64,000 nt of DNA, from the NCBI RefSeq assembly GCF_028682475.1, contig NZ_JANHLE010000008.1, positions 150,724 through 214,723 of the forward strand, read 5' to 3'. Below are positions 8,372 to 17,900 of the stretch, piece by piece; position 1 is the first letter of the stretch, and each line of letters begins with the position of its first letter. The position numbers were made by a program, and so were the translations under genes. Under the pieces are notes generated by a model, which ran no database searches, had not been told where the DNA came from, and worked only from the letters and a program-made list of their open reading frames with translations. The stretch comes from Pseudomonas putida. GTDB lineage: Bacteria; Pseudomonadota; Gammaproteobacteria; Pseudomonadales; Pseudomonadaceae.

Positions 8372-10768
8372 TCACAATGGCGTTACCCATTGGGCCGGCG
8401 CCCCCGGCAACACGTCGAGCGGCATTCCGCCGCTCAAGGCATTCCAGTGCTCGACCAGTCCCTTCAACGCCAGCGCATAGGCAGGCTCATTCCATTGCAC
8501 ATCCGCGCGCAAGAGGTTTTCCAGTGTCTCGCTATCTCTGGCCAAGGCCGCCCACTCCATAATCAAGGCCGCACCGTGCAAACGATGGGCGGCATGCAAG
8601 GCAGCCTTGCGATCAAACAAGGCCATGGCCTTTACCAGGCTACCGACATCACGGGCCATTTCCCGGTTGATTGCCGCCTGATCTAGCGTCGGGGCCATCA
8701 AGGCGGCACTGGGGGCTGCCAAGGTCACGTCACACCAGGCCTCGATGACCTCGCGCAACTTGCCCAAGCCGATGGGTTTGCTCAGGACCCCGTCCATGCC
8801 GGCAGCAAAACAGCGCTCCAGGTGCTGATCACCGGTCAATGCCGAAATAGCGATGATCGGGCAGTGCAAGCGACCCAATTGCGCTTCCAGCTCACGTAAC
8901 TCACGGACCAGGCTGTAGCCATCCTGATCGGGCAAGTCACAGTCCATCAGAATCAGGTCGTAGCAGCTTTCACGGAACAAGGCACGGGCCTGGGCGGCGT
9001 CGGCCGCCACCACCGGACGACAGCCAAAGCCGCTGATTTGCGCGCGCAGCACCTCCTGGTTGGCCAAGGTATCCTCCACCACCAGCACCTGCAGGCCGCA
9101 AAGCGCCGGTACCGGGGGCAACGTCTCAATGCACGTAGACGACAGAGGCTTCGGCGCGGGCGTCACCGGCAGGAGGATGGTCACTGTAGTGCCCACCCCC
9201 TGCTCACTCCTGAGAGTCAACGAGCCGTTCATCAAGCCCACCAGCTGCTGACAGATTACTAAGCCCAAGCCAGTACCGCCTGATCGCTTGTACGAGTGAC
9301 TGGCCTGGGCATAGGGCCGAAACAGTGAAGCCTGGACGGCGTCGGAAATGCCGATACCCGTGTCGCGCACCTCGATCTGCAACTGCGGCTCGGCAGCGCC
9401 TTCCACCCTCAGGCGCAAGTTGATGTCGACATATCCGGCATCGGTAAATTTGATTGCGTTGGAGAGGACGTTATGAAAGACCTGCGCCAGACGGGTACTG
9501 TCGAGCAACAGCAAGGGAAGTTGCGTCTCGATATGCGGGTTCAGCGCCAGCTGCTTTTCCCGGGCGCGCAGGCTTTGCAAGCCCACCACACCCTGTAACA
9601 GCGCCCCGACATCGGTGGGCTCGACAGCAAGGCGCAACTGGCCTGTCTCGAGCTTGGACACATCAAGCACGTTATCCAGCAATCGCAACAATGCATTGGC
9701 ACCACTGTTGGCCAAATCCGCAAAGTGGCGCTGCTGATCATTGAGCCGGGTGTGCCCCAGCAGTTCCATGGCCGCCAGCACAGCATTCATGGGCGAGCGG
9801 ATTTCATGGCTCATGGCCGCCAGGAACGAGGTTTTTTCCTGTTCGTTACGGACGGCCCGGCGTCGTTGCAAAAGACTGCGGTACACCAGTACACCGAGGG
9901 CGATCAACATCAACGCCCCCAACAGCAACAGATGCAGGTAGTGGCTGCTGATACTCAACAACGAAAGCTGGTCGACATCGAGTTCCCGATACCACTGTTC
10001 GTAGAGGTCATGGCGTTGCTGCGGCGTGATCGAATTCAGCGCTTTGTCGAGGATTGAAAAAAGCACTGCCTGGTCAGCTCGCACCGCCATGCTCACATCC
10101 AGTTGCTGGCTGCCGACCACGCCCGAGGTTTCCAGAATGCCTTGGAACTGCCGGTAAAGATAAGGCATCAGGAAGGTTTCGCTTGCCACTACGGCATCCG
10201 CGCGGCCGTCCTTGACCAGGTTCAGCATTTCCAGGGCAGAATTGCTTTTGATCAGCCTGGTCTCGAGTTTCCTGTTCCTGAACATGAGTTCGTAGTGGTC
10301 GATATTGGGAATCACCACGGTTTTGCCCTGCAACTGCTCAAGGTCGAAGGCCTCGGGACCGTCGACACGCGTCACAATGATCGGTGAGGTAGATTGGTAA
10401 GGCAGTGCTTTCAAGGTAGAGGGGAGCGGCGACCCTCTGAAACGCAAGTAAGAAGACAGCAGGTCAACCCGGCCTTCCAGCAACATATTCACGCGCACCG
10501 CTGCCGTGCTGCCGGGCACATAACTGAAAGACAAGCCGGTCTTACGACTCACTAGCTCAAGAAAATGCAGTGTGCGTCCGTGCAGCTGTGTACCGTCCAT
10601 ATACTCGAACGGAATCAGGTCCTCGACCACGCCTACACGCAGGTGTGGATGTGCCTTGATCCAGTCCTGCTCCTCAGCGGTCAGATCAATCGCTGCTGCC
10701 CAGGCGCCGGACGACCAGCAACCGACCAGCAGAAGAACCAGCGCCGCCCGGTTTAGCCACGCACTCAT
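8372..10768 (-). CDS. BvgS/EvgS-type hybrid sensor kinase with HPt domain (first of tandem pair)
   Basis: 798 residues with the same architecture as its downstream neighbour: signal peptide ending near AWAA, one Venus-flytrap sensor domain with the family start DLTAEEQDWIKAHPHLRVGV (about 28-265), a membrane helix at about 279-300, HisKA with His321 in MSHEIRSPMNA, HATPase with SGGTGLGLVI, receiver with LILMDCDLPDQDG, and HPt with AAHRLHGAAL. The phosphorelay modules are nearly the same in the two kinases while the sensor domains differ more, which indicates tandem duplication followed by divergence in signal recognition. Its ATG overlaps the stop of the response regulator gene (ATGA at 10765-10768), so the two are translationally coupled. 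The ligand is unknown. Confidence 0.9.
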   Translation of the reverse strand: MSAWLNRAALVLLLVGCWSSGAWAAAIDLTAEEQDWIKAHPHLRVGVVEDLIPFEYMDGTQLHGRTLHFLELVSRKTGLSFSYVPGSTAAVRVNMLLEGRVDLLSSYLRFRGSPLPSTLKALPYQSTSPIIVTRVDGPEAFDLEQLQGKTVVIPNIDHYELMFRNRKLETRLIKSNSALEMLNLVKDGRADAVVASETFLMPYLYRQFQGILETSGVVGSQQLDVSMAVRADQAVLFSILDKALNSITPQQRHDLYEQWYRELDVDQLSLLSISSHYLHLLLLGALMLIALGVLVYRSLLQRRRAVRNEQEKTSFLAAMSHEIRSPMNAVLAAMELLGHTRLNDQQRHFADLANSGANALLRLLDNVLDVSKLETGQLRLAVEPTDVGALLQGVVGLQSLRAREKQLALNPHIETQLPLLLLDSTRLAQVFHNVLSNAIKFTDAGYVDINLRLRVEGAAEPQLQIEVRDTGIGISDAVQASLFRPYAQASHSYKRSGGTGLGLVICQQLVGLMNGSLTLRSEQGVGTTVTILLPVTPAPKPLSSTCIETLPPVPALCGLQVLVVEDTLANQEVLRAQISGFGCRPVVAADAAQARALFRESCYDLILMDCDLPDQDGYSLVRELRELEAQLGRLHCPIIAISALTGDQHLERCFAAGMDGVLSKPIGLGKLREVIEAWCDVTLAAPSAALMAPTLDQAAINREMARDVGSLVKAMALFDRKAALHAAHRLHGAALIMEWAALARDSETLENLLRADVQWNEPAYALALKGLVEHWNALSGGMPLDVLPGAPAQWVTPL

Positions 10769-11430
10769 GACGGACCGGTGAACTTTTTATTCAGCTTGAA
10801 CAACTCATTGTTTGAGGTGACTCCAAGCTTGCGAAACGCCGAGGTTTTTTGTGTGCTGATGGTCTTGATGCTGCGGTTGAATTTTTCGGCAATGTCGCTC
10901 ACGGTCATGCCCGCCAGATAGCAGCGAATAACCTCCTGCTCGCGACTGGTCAGCTCGGCCTGTACCAGCGGGTCCGGTGCTTCGTTTTGATCCTGGACTG
11001 TATTGGTTACAGCCTCAGCCAGCCGGTAGGTCATATCGTCATTCAGGTACACCGCACCGCCTGCAACCCTGCGCACCGCCTTGACCAGTTGCCTCATCTC
11101 TTCGCCTTTGCCGACAAAGCCCCGGGCGCCCACGCGCATGGCCAGGCCGACGGTAGCCGGGTCATGATGGCTGGAGAGGATGAGAATCTGACAATCGGGA
11201 AACTTGATCCGCAACGCACGGATAAGCGATACCCCGTCCAATTCGTCGGGGTTCAGTGAAAAGTCCAGCAGCAACAAGTCAGCCGGTGCCTTCGCCAAAC
11301 CGGCGATCAGATCCCGGCTTCGTTCATAGATACCGACAACTTCAAAGTCTGTTTCGGCGGCCAGAGTGTTGGCTAGCCCATGGCGCACAACGGCATGGTC
11401 ATCGAGTAACGCAATGCGTATCCGTTTCAT
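10765..11430 (-). CDS. RcsB-type response regulator (NarL/FixJ family), copy 1
   Basis: 221 residues from ATG 11430, chosen because MKRIRIALLDDHAVVRHG is the canonical receiver start and aligns with the paralogue; a longer frame upstream looks spurious. The receiver (1-125) has acidic DD at 10-11, phospho-acceptor Asp56 in LLLLDFSLN and the conserved Ser-Ser of LSSHHD. The LuxR-type DNA-binding domain (about 155-215) contains LTSREQEVIRCYLAG and the recognition helix NRSIKTISTQK, which is almost that of enteric RcsB (NRSIKTISSQK). It probably takes phosphate from the two hybrid kinases downstream and binds RcsB-box-like sites at fimbrial and regulatory promoters in this island. Confidence 0.9.
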   Translation of the reverse strand: MKRIRIALLDDHAVVRHGLANTLAAETDFEVVGIYERSRDLIAGLAKAPADLLLLDFSLNPDELDGVSLIRALRIKFPDCQILILSSHHDPATVGLAMRVGARGFVGKGEEMRQLVKAVRRVAGGAVYLNDDMTYRLAEAVTNTVQDQNEAPDPLVQAELTSREQEVIRCYLAGMTVSDIAEKFNRSIKTISTQKTSAFRKLGVTSNNELFKLNKKFTGPS

Positions 11431-11595
11431 GGTGAACGAATCCAGTCGAACCCGTGCGGGTGACACTGTTGAAATAAGCGGCCGCTGATCAATCCAGCGC
11501 CCTGATACGCACCTCAGTATACTCAACAGCGGGCAGTTTTCACGTCATGTTTTGCGCGCCTCCCCTGCTATCCGCACGGCCGCCCCAGCAGTGGT

Positions 11596-12261
11596 TCAAC
11601 GCCCTTCGATAATATGTTTGATCTTGAACAGTTCGTTGTTGGAGACCACGCCCAACTTGCGAAACGCCGCAGCCTTTTGCGAACTGATGGTCTTGATGCT
11701 GCGATTGAACTTCTCGGCAATGTCGGTAATGGTCATGCCTGCCAGATAACAGCGAATGACCTCCTGCTCACGGTTGGAAAGGCTGACATACCGTATGGCA
11801 TCAGCGCGATTTTTTTCGTCGCCGTCGTAATTGACCGCGGTGGCCTCTGCAACCCGATAGGCCATGTCCGGGCTCAAATACACCGCGCCCGAAGCAACCA
11901 CCCTGATAGCCTTGACCAACTGGCTCATGTCTTCACCTTTACCGAGAAATCCGCGGGCGCCGACGCGCAAGGCGAGAATGACGGTCGCTGAATCATGGTG
12001 CGTGGAAAACACCAGGATACGGCACTCCGGATATTTCACCCGCAACGCACGGATCAGCAAAACACCGTCCAGTTCATCTGGTCCGAGGACAAAATCCAGC
12101 AGCAGGACATCGGCCGGAGCTGTTGCCAGGCCGCTCATCAAATCGCGGCTACGGGCGTACACACCGACCAGTTCAAATTCCGACTCCTGCGCTAATCGAT
12201 TGACCAATCCATGCCGCACGATTGCATGATCATCCAGTAAAGCAACTTTTAAGCGTTTCAT
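11596..12261 (-). CDS. RcsB-type response regulator (NarL/FixJ family), copy 2
   Basis: 221 residues, the same length as the gene downstream and clearly its paralogue. Receiver with DD at 10-11, Asp56 in LLLLDFVLG and a Lys in FLGKGEDM. The LuxR helix-turn-helix contains LSNREQEVIRCYLAG and NRSIKTISSQK, identical to the enteric RcsB recognition motif as I remember it. It is the first gene of the operon regulator-regulator-kinase-kinase; a 165-base gap separates it from copy 1, so copy 1 may have its own promoter. A palindrome of the RcsB-box type lies at 12400-12413, about 139 bases upstream, which suggests autoregulation or control by a sister regulator. Confidence 0.9.
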   Translation of the reverse strand: MKRLKVALLDDHAIVRHGLVNRLAQESEFELVGVYARSRDLMSGLATAPADVLLLDFVLGPDELDGVLLIRALRVKYPECRILVFSTHHDSATVILALRVGARGFLGKGEDMSQLVKAIRVVASGAVYLSPDMAYRVAEATAVNYDGDEKNRADAIRYVSLSNREQEVIRCYLAGMTITDIAEKFNRSIKTISSQKAAAFRKLGVVSNNELFKIKHIIEGR

Positions 12262-12399
12262 AGATCACAGGACACTCTGTATAACGAGCAAAAATACATC
12301 CAGGTATTACTGCAAATCGCCTACAGCCAGCAGCATTAGTGCAAACAAGGTATTAGCGCGATTATCATGTAATCTAGAGAAGTACTGTCCTGCTGAGTA

Positions 12400-12413
12400 T
12401 CGGAAAACTCCTA
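12400..12413. promoter_or_regulatory. RcsB-box-like site before the regulator/kinase operon
   Basis: TCGGAAAACTCCTA differs from TAGGAR-N2-YTCCTA at one base. The following AAAGTTAACATTGGG is nearly repeated after the copy at 13900 (AAAGTAACTGTTGGG). It lies in the A/T-rich 242-base gap between the response regulator gene and the EAL gene. Confidence 0.55.
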
Positions 12414-12503
12414 AAAGTTAACATTGGGAAACACCAAAATAAATCTCAGGTGCGCACAAGCGGCGCAACTATGCACTGAGACTAGCTGAAGAAACAATTA
12501 ACA

Positions 12504-13838
12504 TTACCGAAGCTTTTCCTGCTCTACCATGAAGGTCATAAAATCATCGAACTCCATCGGTCGGGCCAAGGCATAGCCCTGCCCTATGCGACACCCCAGG
12601 CGGTACAACAACGGGATGGTATGTTCATCTTCGATACCCTCGGCCACCATGTTCAGATTGAGTAAACCTGCCCAGTTGACGATGCCGGCAATGACCTTGC
12701 GGGAGGACGCGTGCAGTTCAACACCGCGAACGAAAGCGCCGTCGATTTTCATCTCGTCGAACGACTGATTCGCCAACAGCTTCAACGTCGCCGCACCCGA
12801 GCCAAAATCATCCAGGGACACCTGGAAGCCCTTGGCGCGAATGGCTGTCAATGAGGCCGAAAGCTGCAGCTCGTCGGGTTCCGGTACATCCTCGGTCAGC
12901 TCGATTTTCAGTAATCGGCTCGGCAAGTCTGCCTGGTACATGCGCGCTGCCAAGCGATCCGCGAAGTTCGCGGTGCAAATGGTCTTGGCCGATGCGTTGA
13001 CTGCAATCGGGATGCGGATGTTCTTGCGCTTCAACGCCGACAACGCCTTGAGGGTCCACATTTCCACCAGACTGAACAACAACAGGTCCAGTTCAAGCCG
13101 GTTAACCAGGGGGATCAACACCGAAGGCGGTATCTCGCCGAAGCGCGGGTGCCGCCAGCGCACCAACGCTTCAGCACCGACGACACGTCGGCTGAGCAAT
13201 TCAAACTGTGGCTGGAAGACAAAGCGCAGGCCTGTTCCGGTGGTCAAGGCATTGATCACTTCGTCTTCGGCCAGGCTATCGAAGATGACTGTAGCCATTG
13301 GCTGGTCACGTTGCGCACGTGTCAGCAGCAATGCACGCAAGGCGTCGCCGAGATCCATCGTGCCGCCCTCACGCACGATCTCTACGCTGATGCCTGCCGC
13401 ACGTGCCAGCCGTGCATGCGACTCCAGCGCACTGATGGCGACCCCGCCCAGGCGCTTGACCCAATGCGCACTGGTGACCTTCTCGCTCATCAGCGAGGCA
13501 TGATCGTCGATCACTTGCGGCGGAGGAATAAGAGTGGTTTCTCCGGTCCAGAAGATGCTCGGGAACTGGCTCAAGGTGCCAGCCTCATACAAGCTTCTGA
13601 GCAGGCTCGGCAACATCAGCCCATCACCACATTCGGGACGAATTTCACACACGATGACGTCCGCGCTACTTTCGTGCAACCACGCCGCCACCGCACTCAA
13701 GGCGTCGAGATTGGTCACAGGCGTGATGCCCATGCAGTCCAGGGCTGAGGCGAGCCGGGAGGCTGACGTGGCGTCAGACGCCAGGGTAATCACACGCAAC
13801 ACGCTGAACTCGTTGGGCACAGCGGCATTCAAGGTCAT
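12504..13838 (-). CDS. EAL-domain c-di-GMP phosphodiesterase with degenerate receiver
   Basis: 444 residues. The N-terminal part (about 12-130) is folded like a receiver by sequence pattern, but the phospho-acceptor position is Glu65 in DVIVCEIRPECGDG instead of Asp, and the usual Asp pair is missing, so it probably cannot be phosphorylated. The C-terminal EAL domain (about 200-444) keeps the catalytic set: EALVRW, Asn in VNASA, ELTE, DDFG, Lys in MKIDG, Glu in VAEGIE and Gln in GQGYALARP. It is therefore expected to hydrolyse c-di-GMP. It stands alone on the minus strand with an operator-like element 62 bases upstream. Its place beside RcsC/RcsB-like genes recalls PvrR in the cupD cluster of P. 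aeruginosa PA14. Confidence 0.88.
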   Translation of the reverse strand: MTLNAAVPNEFSVLRVITLASDATSASRLASALDCMGITPVTNLDALSAVAAWLHESSADVIVCEIRPECGDGLMLPSLLRSLYEAGTLSQFPSIFWTGETTLIPPPQVIDDHASLMSEKVTSAHWVKRLGGVAISALESHARLARAAGISVEIVREGGTMDLGDALRALLLTRAQRDQPMATVIFDSLAEDEVINALTTGTGLRFVFQPQFELLSRRVVGAEALVRWRHPRFGEIPPSVLIPLVNRLELDLLLFSLVEMWTLKALSALKRKNIRIPIAVNASAKTICTANFADRLAARMYQADLPSRLLKIELTEDVPEPDELQLSASLTAIRAKGFQVSLDDFGSGAATLKLLANQSFDEMKIDGAFVRGVELHASSRKVIAGIVNWAGLLNLNMVAEGIEDEHTIPLLYRLGCRIGQGYALARPMEFDDFMTFMVEQEKLR

Positions 13839-13899
13839 GGCAAGAAGGTTCCAGGGTTTGTTCTGGAAAAAATCTTATCAGCCACACATTTGAAACAAA

Positions 13900-13913
13900 T
13901 AGGAATGGGACTA
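13900..13913. promoter_or_regulatory. RcsB-box-like half site before the EAL gene
   Basis: TAGGAATGGGACTA keeps the left arm and the final CTA of the motif. The extension AAAGTAACTGTTGGG matches that after the copy at 12400. It lies 62 bases upstream of the EAL start and 85 bases upstream of the divergent dioxygenase gene. Confidence 0.45.
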
Positions 13914-13997
13914 AAAGTAACTGTTGGGCTATCCGAGACTGCAACGGCGCGCCCCTAAGCCATGCTGTGACAACCTCCCCCCACACGAGCGTCCGCC

Positions 13998-14897
13998 ATG
14001 AGCGAATTCATTTACTGCCATCCCCACCACCACAACCGCGCAGCCGACTACCGCCACTTGCGCGTCACGCCAAGCACCGGCGCTCTGGGTGCCGACGTCG
14101 AGGGTCTCGACCTTAATCGCCTCAATACTGCAGGCTTCGCCGAGCTGCGCCAGGCACTGCTTGCGCACAAGGTCCTGTTCATCCGCGACCAGCACCTCAG
14201 TATCGCGGACCTGGAACGGGTTACCCTGCAGTTCGGCGAATTCGGCCACGAGCCCTACGTGACCACGATGGCCGATCACCCGCATGTGGTGCATGTAGTC
14301 AAGGAAGCCGACGAGAAGGCGCCCTTCGTGTTCGGCGGCGCCTGGCACAGCGACTGGACCTTCCAGGAGCGCCCGCCGGCCTTCACCCTGCTCTACGGCC
14401 ACGACATCCCGCCTTACGGTGGCGACACCTGCTACGCCAATCTGGCGCTGGCCTATGAATGGTTGTCGCCGGGCATGCAGGCGCTGCTGGACAACCTTGA
14501 TGCAATCCACAGCCCCGAGCGGGCCTACGGGGTCGGCGCCAACCACAACGCCCTGCTGGAAAACATGGCGATCCGCTTTGGCAGCGATACCTCACAAGAC
14601 ATGCGCAGCCACCCATTGGTGACCCGCCATCCGGAAACCGGCGAGAAGGTGCTGTTCATCAACCCAGCCTACACCACAGGTATCCAGGGCTTGCGTACGG
14701 AGGAAGCCAAGCCGCTGCTCGACTACCTGTTCAACCTGGCCGGCGCGCCAGCCTTCACCTGCCGCATGCGCTGGCGCCAGGGAACCCTGGCGATCTGGGA
14801 CAACCGCAGCACCTGGCACCTGCCGATCTCCGACTACCACGGCATGCGCCGCGAGATGTTCCGTACCACGGTTGTCGGACAGGCGCCCAGCCGCTGA
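13998..14897 (+). CDS. TauD/TfdA-family Fe(II)/2-oxoglutarate dioxygenase
   Basis: 299 residues, the usual length for the family. The iron-binding triad is complete: His117 and Asp119 in AWHSDWTF, and His274 in NRSTWHLP. An Arg of the RREMFRTT segment (284 or 285) would hold 2-oxoglutarate. Such enzymes hydroxylate substrates such as taurine, alkyl sulfates or aryloxyacetates, using oxygen and 2-oxoglutarate in the cytoplasm. No transporter, desulfonation or sulfur-starvation gene is adjacent, so the substrate is open. The gene is transcribed away from the EAL gene and toward rocS1, and stands alone inside an otherwise regulatory block. Confidence 0.88.
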   Translation: MSEFIYCHPHHHNRAADYRHLRVTPSTGALGADVEGLDLNRLNTAGFAELRQALLAHKVLFIRDQHLSIADLERVTLQFGEFGHEPYVTTMADHPHVVHVVKEADEKAPFVFGGAWHSDWTFQERPPAFTLLYGHDIPPYGGDTCYANLALAYEWLSPGMQALLDNLDAIHSPERAYGVGANHNALLENMAIRFGSDTSQDMRSHPLVTRHPETGEKVLFINPAYTTGIQGLRTEEAKPLLDYLFNLAGAPAFTCRMRWRQGTLAIWDNRSTWHLPISDYHGMRREMFRTTVVGQAPSR

Positions 14898-14919
14898 TAC
14901 CTCCCACCGGGTGGCGCTG

Positions 14920-17900
14920 TCAGAGGTTGTGCAATGCGTCTTCCAGCGCGTCGATGGCTGCTTCGACCTGGGCGACAGCCTGCTCGAGTTGCGCAAACGA
15001 GACCTGAGGGTCCAGGCAAGCGATCTCCAGTTGCCGGCAACGCTCAACCAGCTGCTCCCCCTTGACCACCTTCGCCGCACCTTTGATTCGGTGGGCCAGC
15101 TGGCCGAGCTTGTCGGTGTCGCCTGCTTGCAGCAAGGCCTTCAGTGCCTGGCAGTCCTTGCGATTGTTATTGATCAGCTCGCCGAGGATCTGGCGAAACT
15201 TCACCGGCTCACTGCTGATCAACAACTCCAGCGGGCCGAGGTCGACCAGGCGCAGCGCCTCAGGGGCCTGAATCAGCGGTTCTGAGGGGATAGGGACAAA
15301 CTCGCCGTCCAGCTCAGTACCCGGCTCAAGCGCCAGCAAACGGGCGTCCAGCTCATCCAGCCCCAGTGGTTTGATCAGGCAATCGATCATGCCGGCCTGG
15401 ATACACAGCTCGATCTCTTCCGGTTGCGCGTCGGCGGTCAGGCCGATGATCACTGTCGCTTCCAGCCCCTGTTCCTGTTCGGTCTTGCGGATCGCCCGGG
15501 TGAGGTCGACACCATTCATCACTGGCATATGGCAGTCGGTAATGATGATATCGAAGGGTTGCTCGCTCCAGCGCTGGAACGCCACCTGACCATTTTCCGC
15601 TTCACAGACTTCATGGCCGAGGTAACTCAGTTGCTCATGCAACACCTGACGATTGATCCGGTGATCATCCACCACCAGCACTTGCAGTTGGTATCTAGGC
15701 CTGGCCTGGATCAACGCAGGCACCGGCCGCACATCCATGTGCTCAAGCACTTGCAGGCGCATCTCGACATCAATCCGGGTGCCACGCCCCAAGGTACTGG
15801 TCAGCGTCACCCTGCCCCCCATCATTTCGCACAGCGAGCGGCAGATCACCAGACCCAGGCCTGTGCCTTCGGTCTGCTGGACATTGCGCTGGGCCTGGAC
15901 GAAGGGCCGGAACAAACGTTGCTGGTCGCTCGGGCTGATGCCGACGCCGGTGTCTTCGACACTGAGGCTGACATGGAGCAGGCTGGTATCGACCAGCACC
16001 CCGCAGATGCTGATCTTGATCGCGCCTTCTTCGGTGAACTTGATGGCATTGCTGACCAGATTGGAGAGGATCTGCTTGAAACGCAGGGCATCGACCAGCA
16101 CATCGCAATTGATGCTCGAGTCGATATCGAGGATCAGGTTCAGGCGTTTCTGCCGGGCCAGCCCTTCAAACACCCTGGCCACCGACTCGACCAGTTCGCG
16201 CAGGTTGGCACGTTTGGGCGACAGGCTCAGGCGACCGGACTCGATACGGGCGATGTCGAGGATATCGCCGATCAGTTCCAGCAGGCTTTTTGCCGAGGTA
16301 TGGGCGATTTCAATGCTGGCGCGATCGATGGGTTTGCTGTCGGCACGCTTGAGTGCGAGCTCAAGGATGCCGATGACCGCATTCATGGGCGTGCGAATTT
16401 CATGGCTCATGGTCGCCAGGAAACTGGTCTTGGCGCGGCTGGCGTCGTCGGCCAGGTTTTTCGCTTCCTGTAGCTGCTCGACCAACTGCCGGTGTTCGGT
16501 GATATCCAGCCAGCCGCAGATGACGCCCTTGGTAACGCCTTGCGAATCCTGGAACGGCTGCACCCAGTGGTTGATCCACACTTCCCGGCCTTGCAACTGA
16601 ATGGCATGCACCGACTCGATGGTCTGGCCGTCGCGCATGGCCTGCAGGTAGTTGCGATGAAAGTCCGGCAGGCTCTCGAAGTTTTCCTTGGGCAACTGGC
16701 GCACCGTTTTGTTCAGCACCTGCTCGGCGCTCAGGCCGACGCTTTTCAGGTAGCTGCGGTTGCACGACAGCATGCGCCCCTTGAGATCACGTACATACAG
16801 CGGTGGCGGCATGCTGTCGGTGAGTGTTTCGACAAACTGCAGTTGATCGTTGAGCATGCGCTCAGCCTTGGCCCGGGCCTTGATCTGCCGACGCAGATAG
16901 ACCACCCAGACCAGCGACAGCAACAGCAGCAACCCGGCACCCGCGACGATTTCAACGATCACCCGCTGGTAATCGATCCAGGTCTGGCCGCTCATGCCCG
17001 GTGGCGAGCGCCAGCGGTTGGAGATCGCATTGAGCTCATCGGGTGCAATGCTCTGCAAGACCTTGTCGATGATCGATTGCAGTTCAACATCGCTGCGGCG
17101 CATCGCAAAGTTCGTCGTGGACGGCCCGACATCGAGCACTCGGTTGATTACCAGTTGGTCGCGAAACAGGCGCTCAATGTAATAACGCGCTGCTGGCAAC
17201 GCCACCATGGCGGCATCGGCGTTGCCTTTATAAAGCATGTTCATCGTATCCAGCGTGGTGCCAGCTTCGATCACTTCTGCGTTGGGGTAGCGCTTGCGTA
17301 GCTGTTGAGCTGCCACGTGCCCGGACGGAATTGCCAGCCGCTTGTCGATCAGGCTCTCCAGCTTGCCTTGCTGCTGCATGCCGCTGATCAGCACAAACGG
17401 GCTATCGATCAGGGGCCGGGAAAAGCGCAGGTACGCTTCACGCTCGGGGCTGGCGGTCATCAAGGCCAGATCAGCTGCGTTTTTATGCAGCGCTTCGATC
17501 ATCTGCGGGTACCCGCCCCTGACCACAACTATCTCGAAATGCAGACCGGTACTAAGGGTTATCACTTCAAGCAGATCAGCGACCCCGCCGGAAAACACAC
17601 CGTTCGAGTCGTAGTAGGCACCCGGCGCCATATCATCATTGATCACCAATCGTGCCACCGGGTTGCGCTGAATCCAGCGCAACTGCTCGACGGTCAGGTC
17701 CATGGGTGCTTCATTGGGAAGGAAGCTGTTGCCGACCCAGCGCTTGGCCAGATTGCGCAACTGATCGTCGCCGATCGCCTCGATGGCGACATTGATGAGC
17801 CGCTGCAAGCGCGTGTTGTCGGTGCGCAACGCATAACTGTAGCCGCCTACCGTCAGGTCACTGAAACGCTCAAAGCGCAAGTAGCCGTAATACGCACGAT

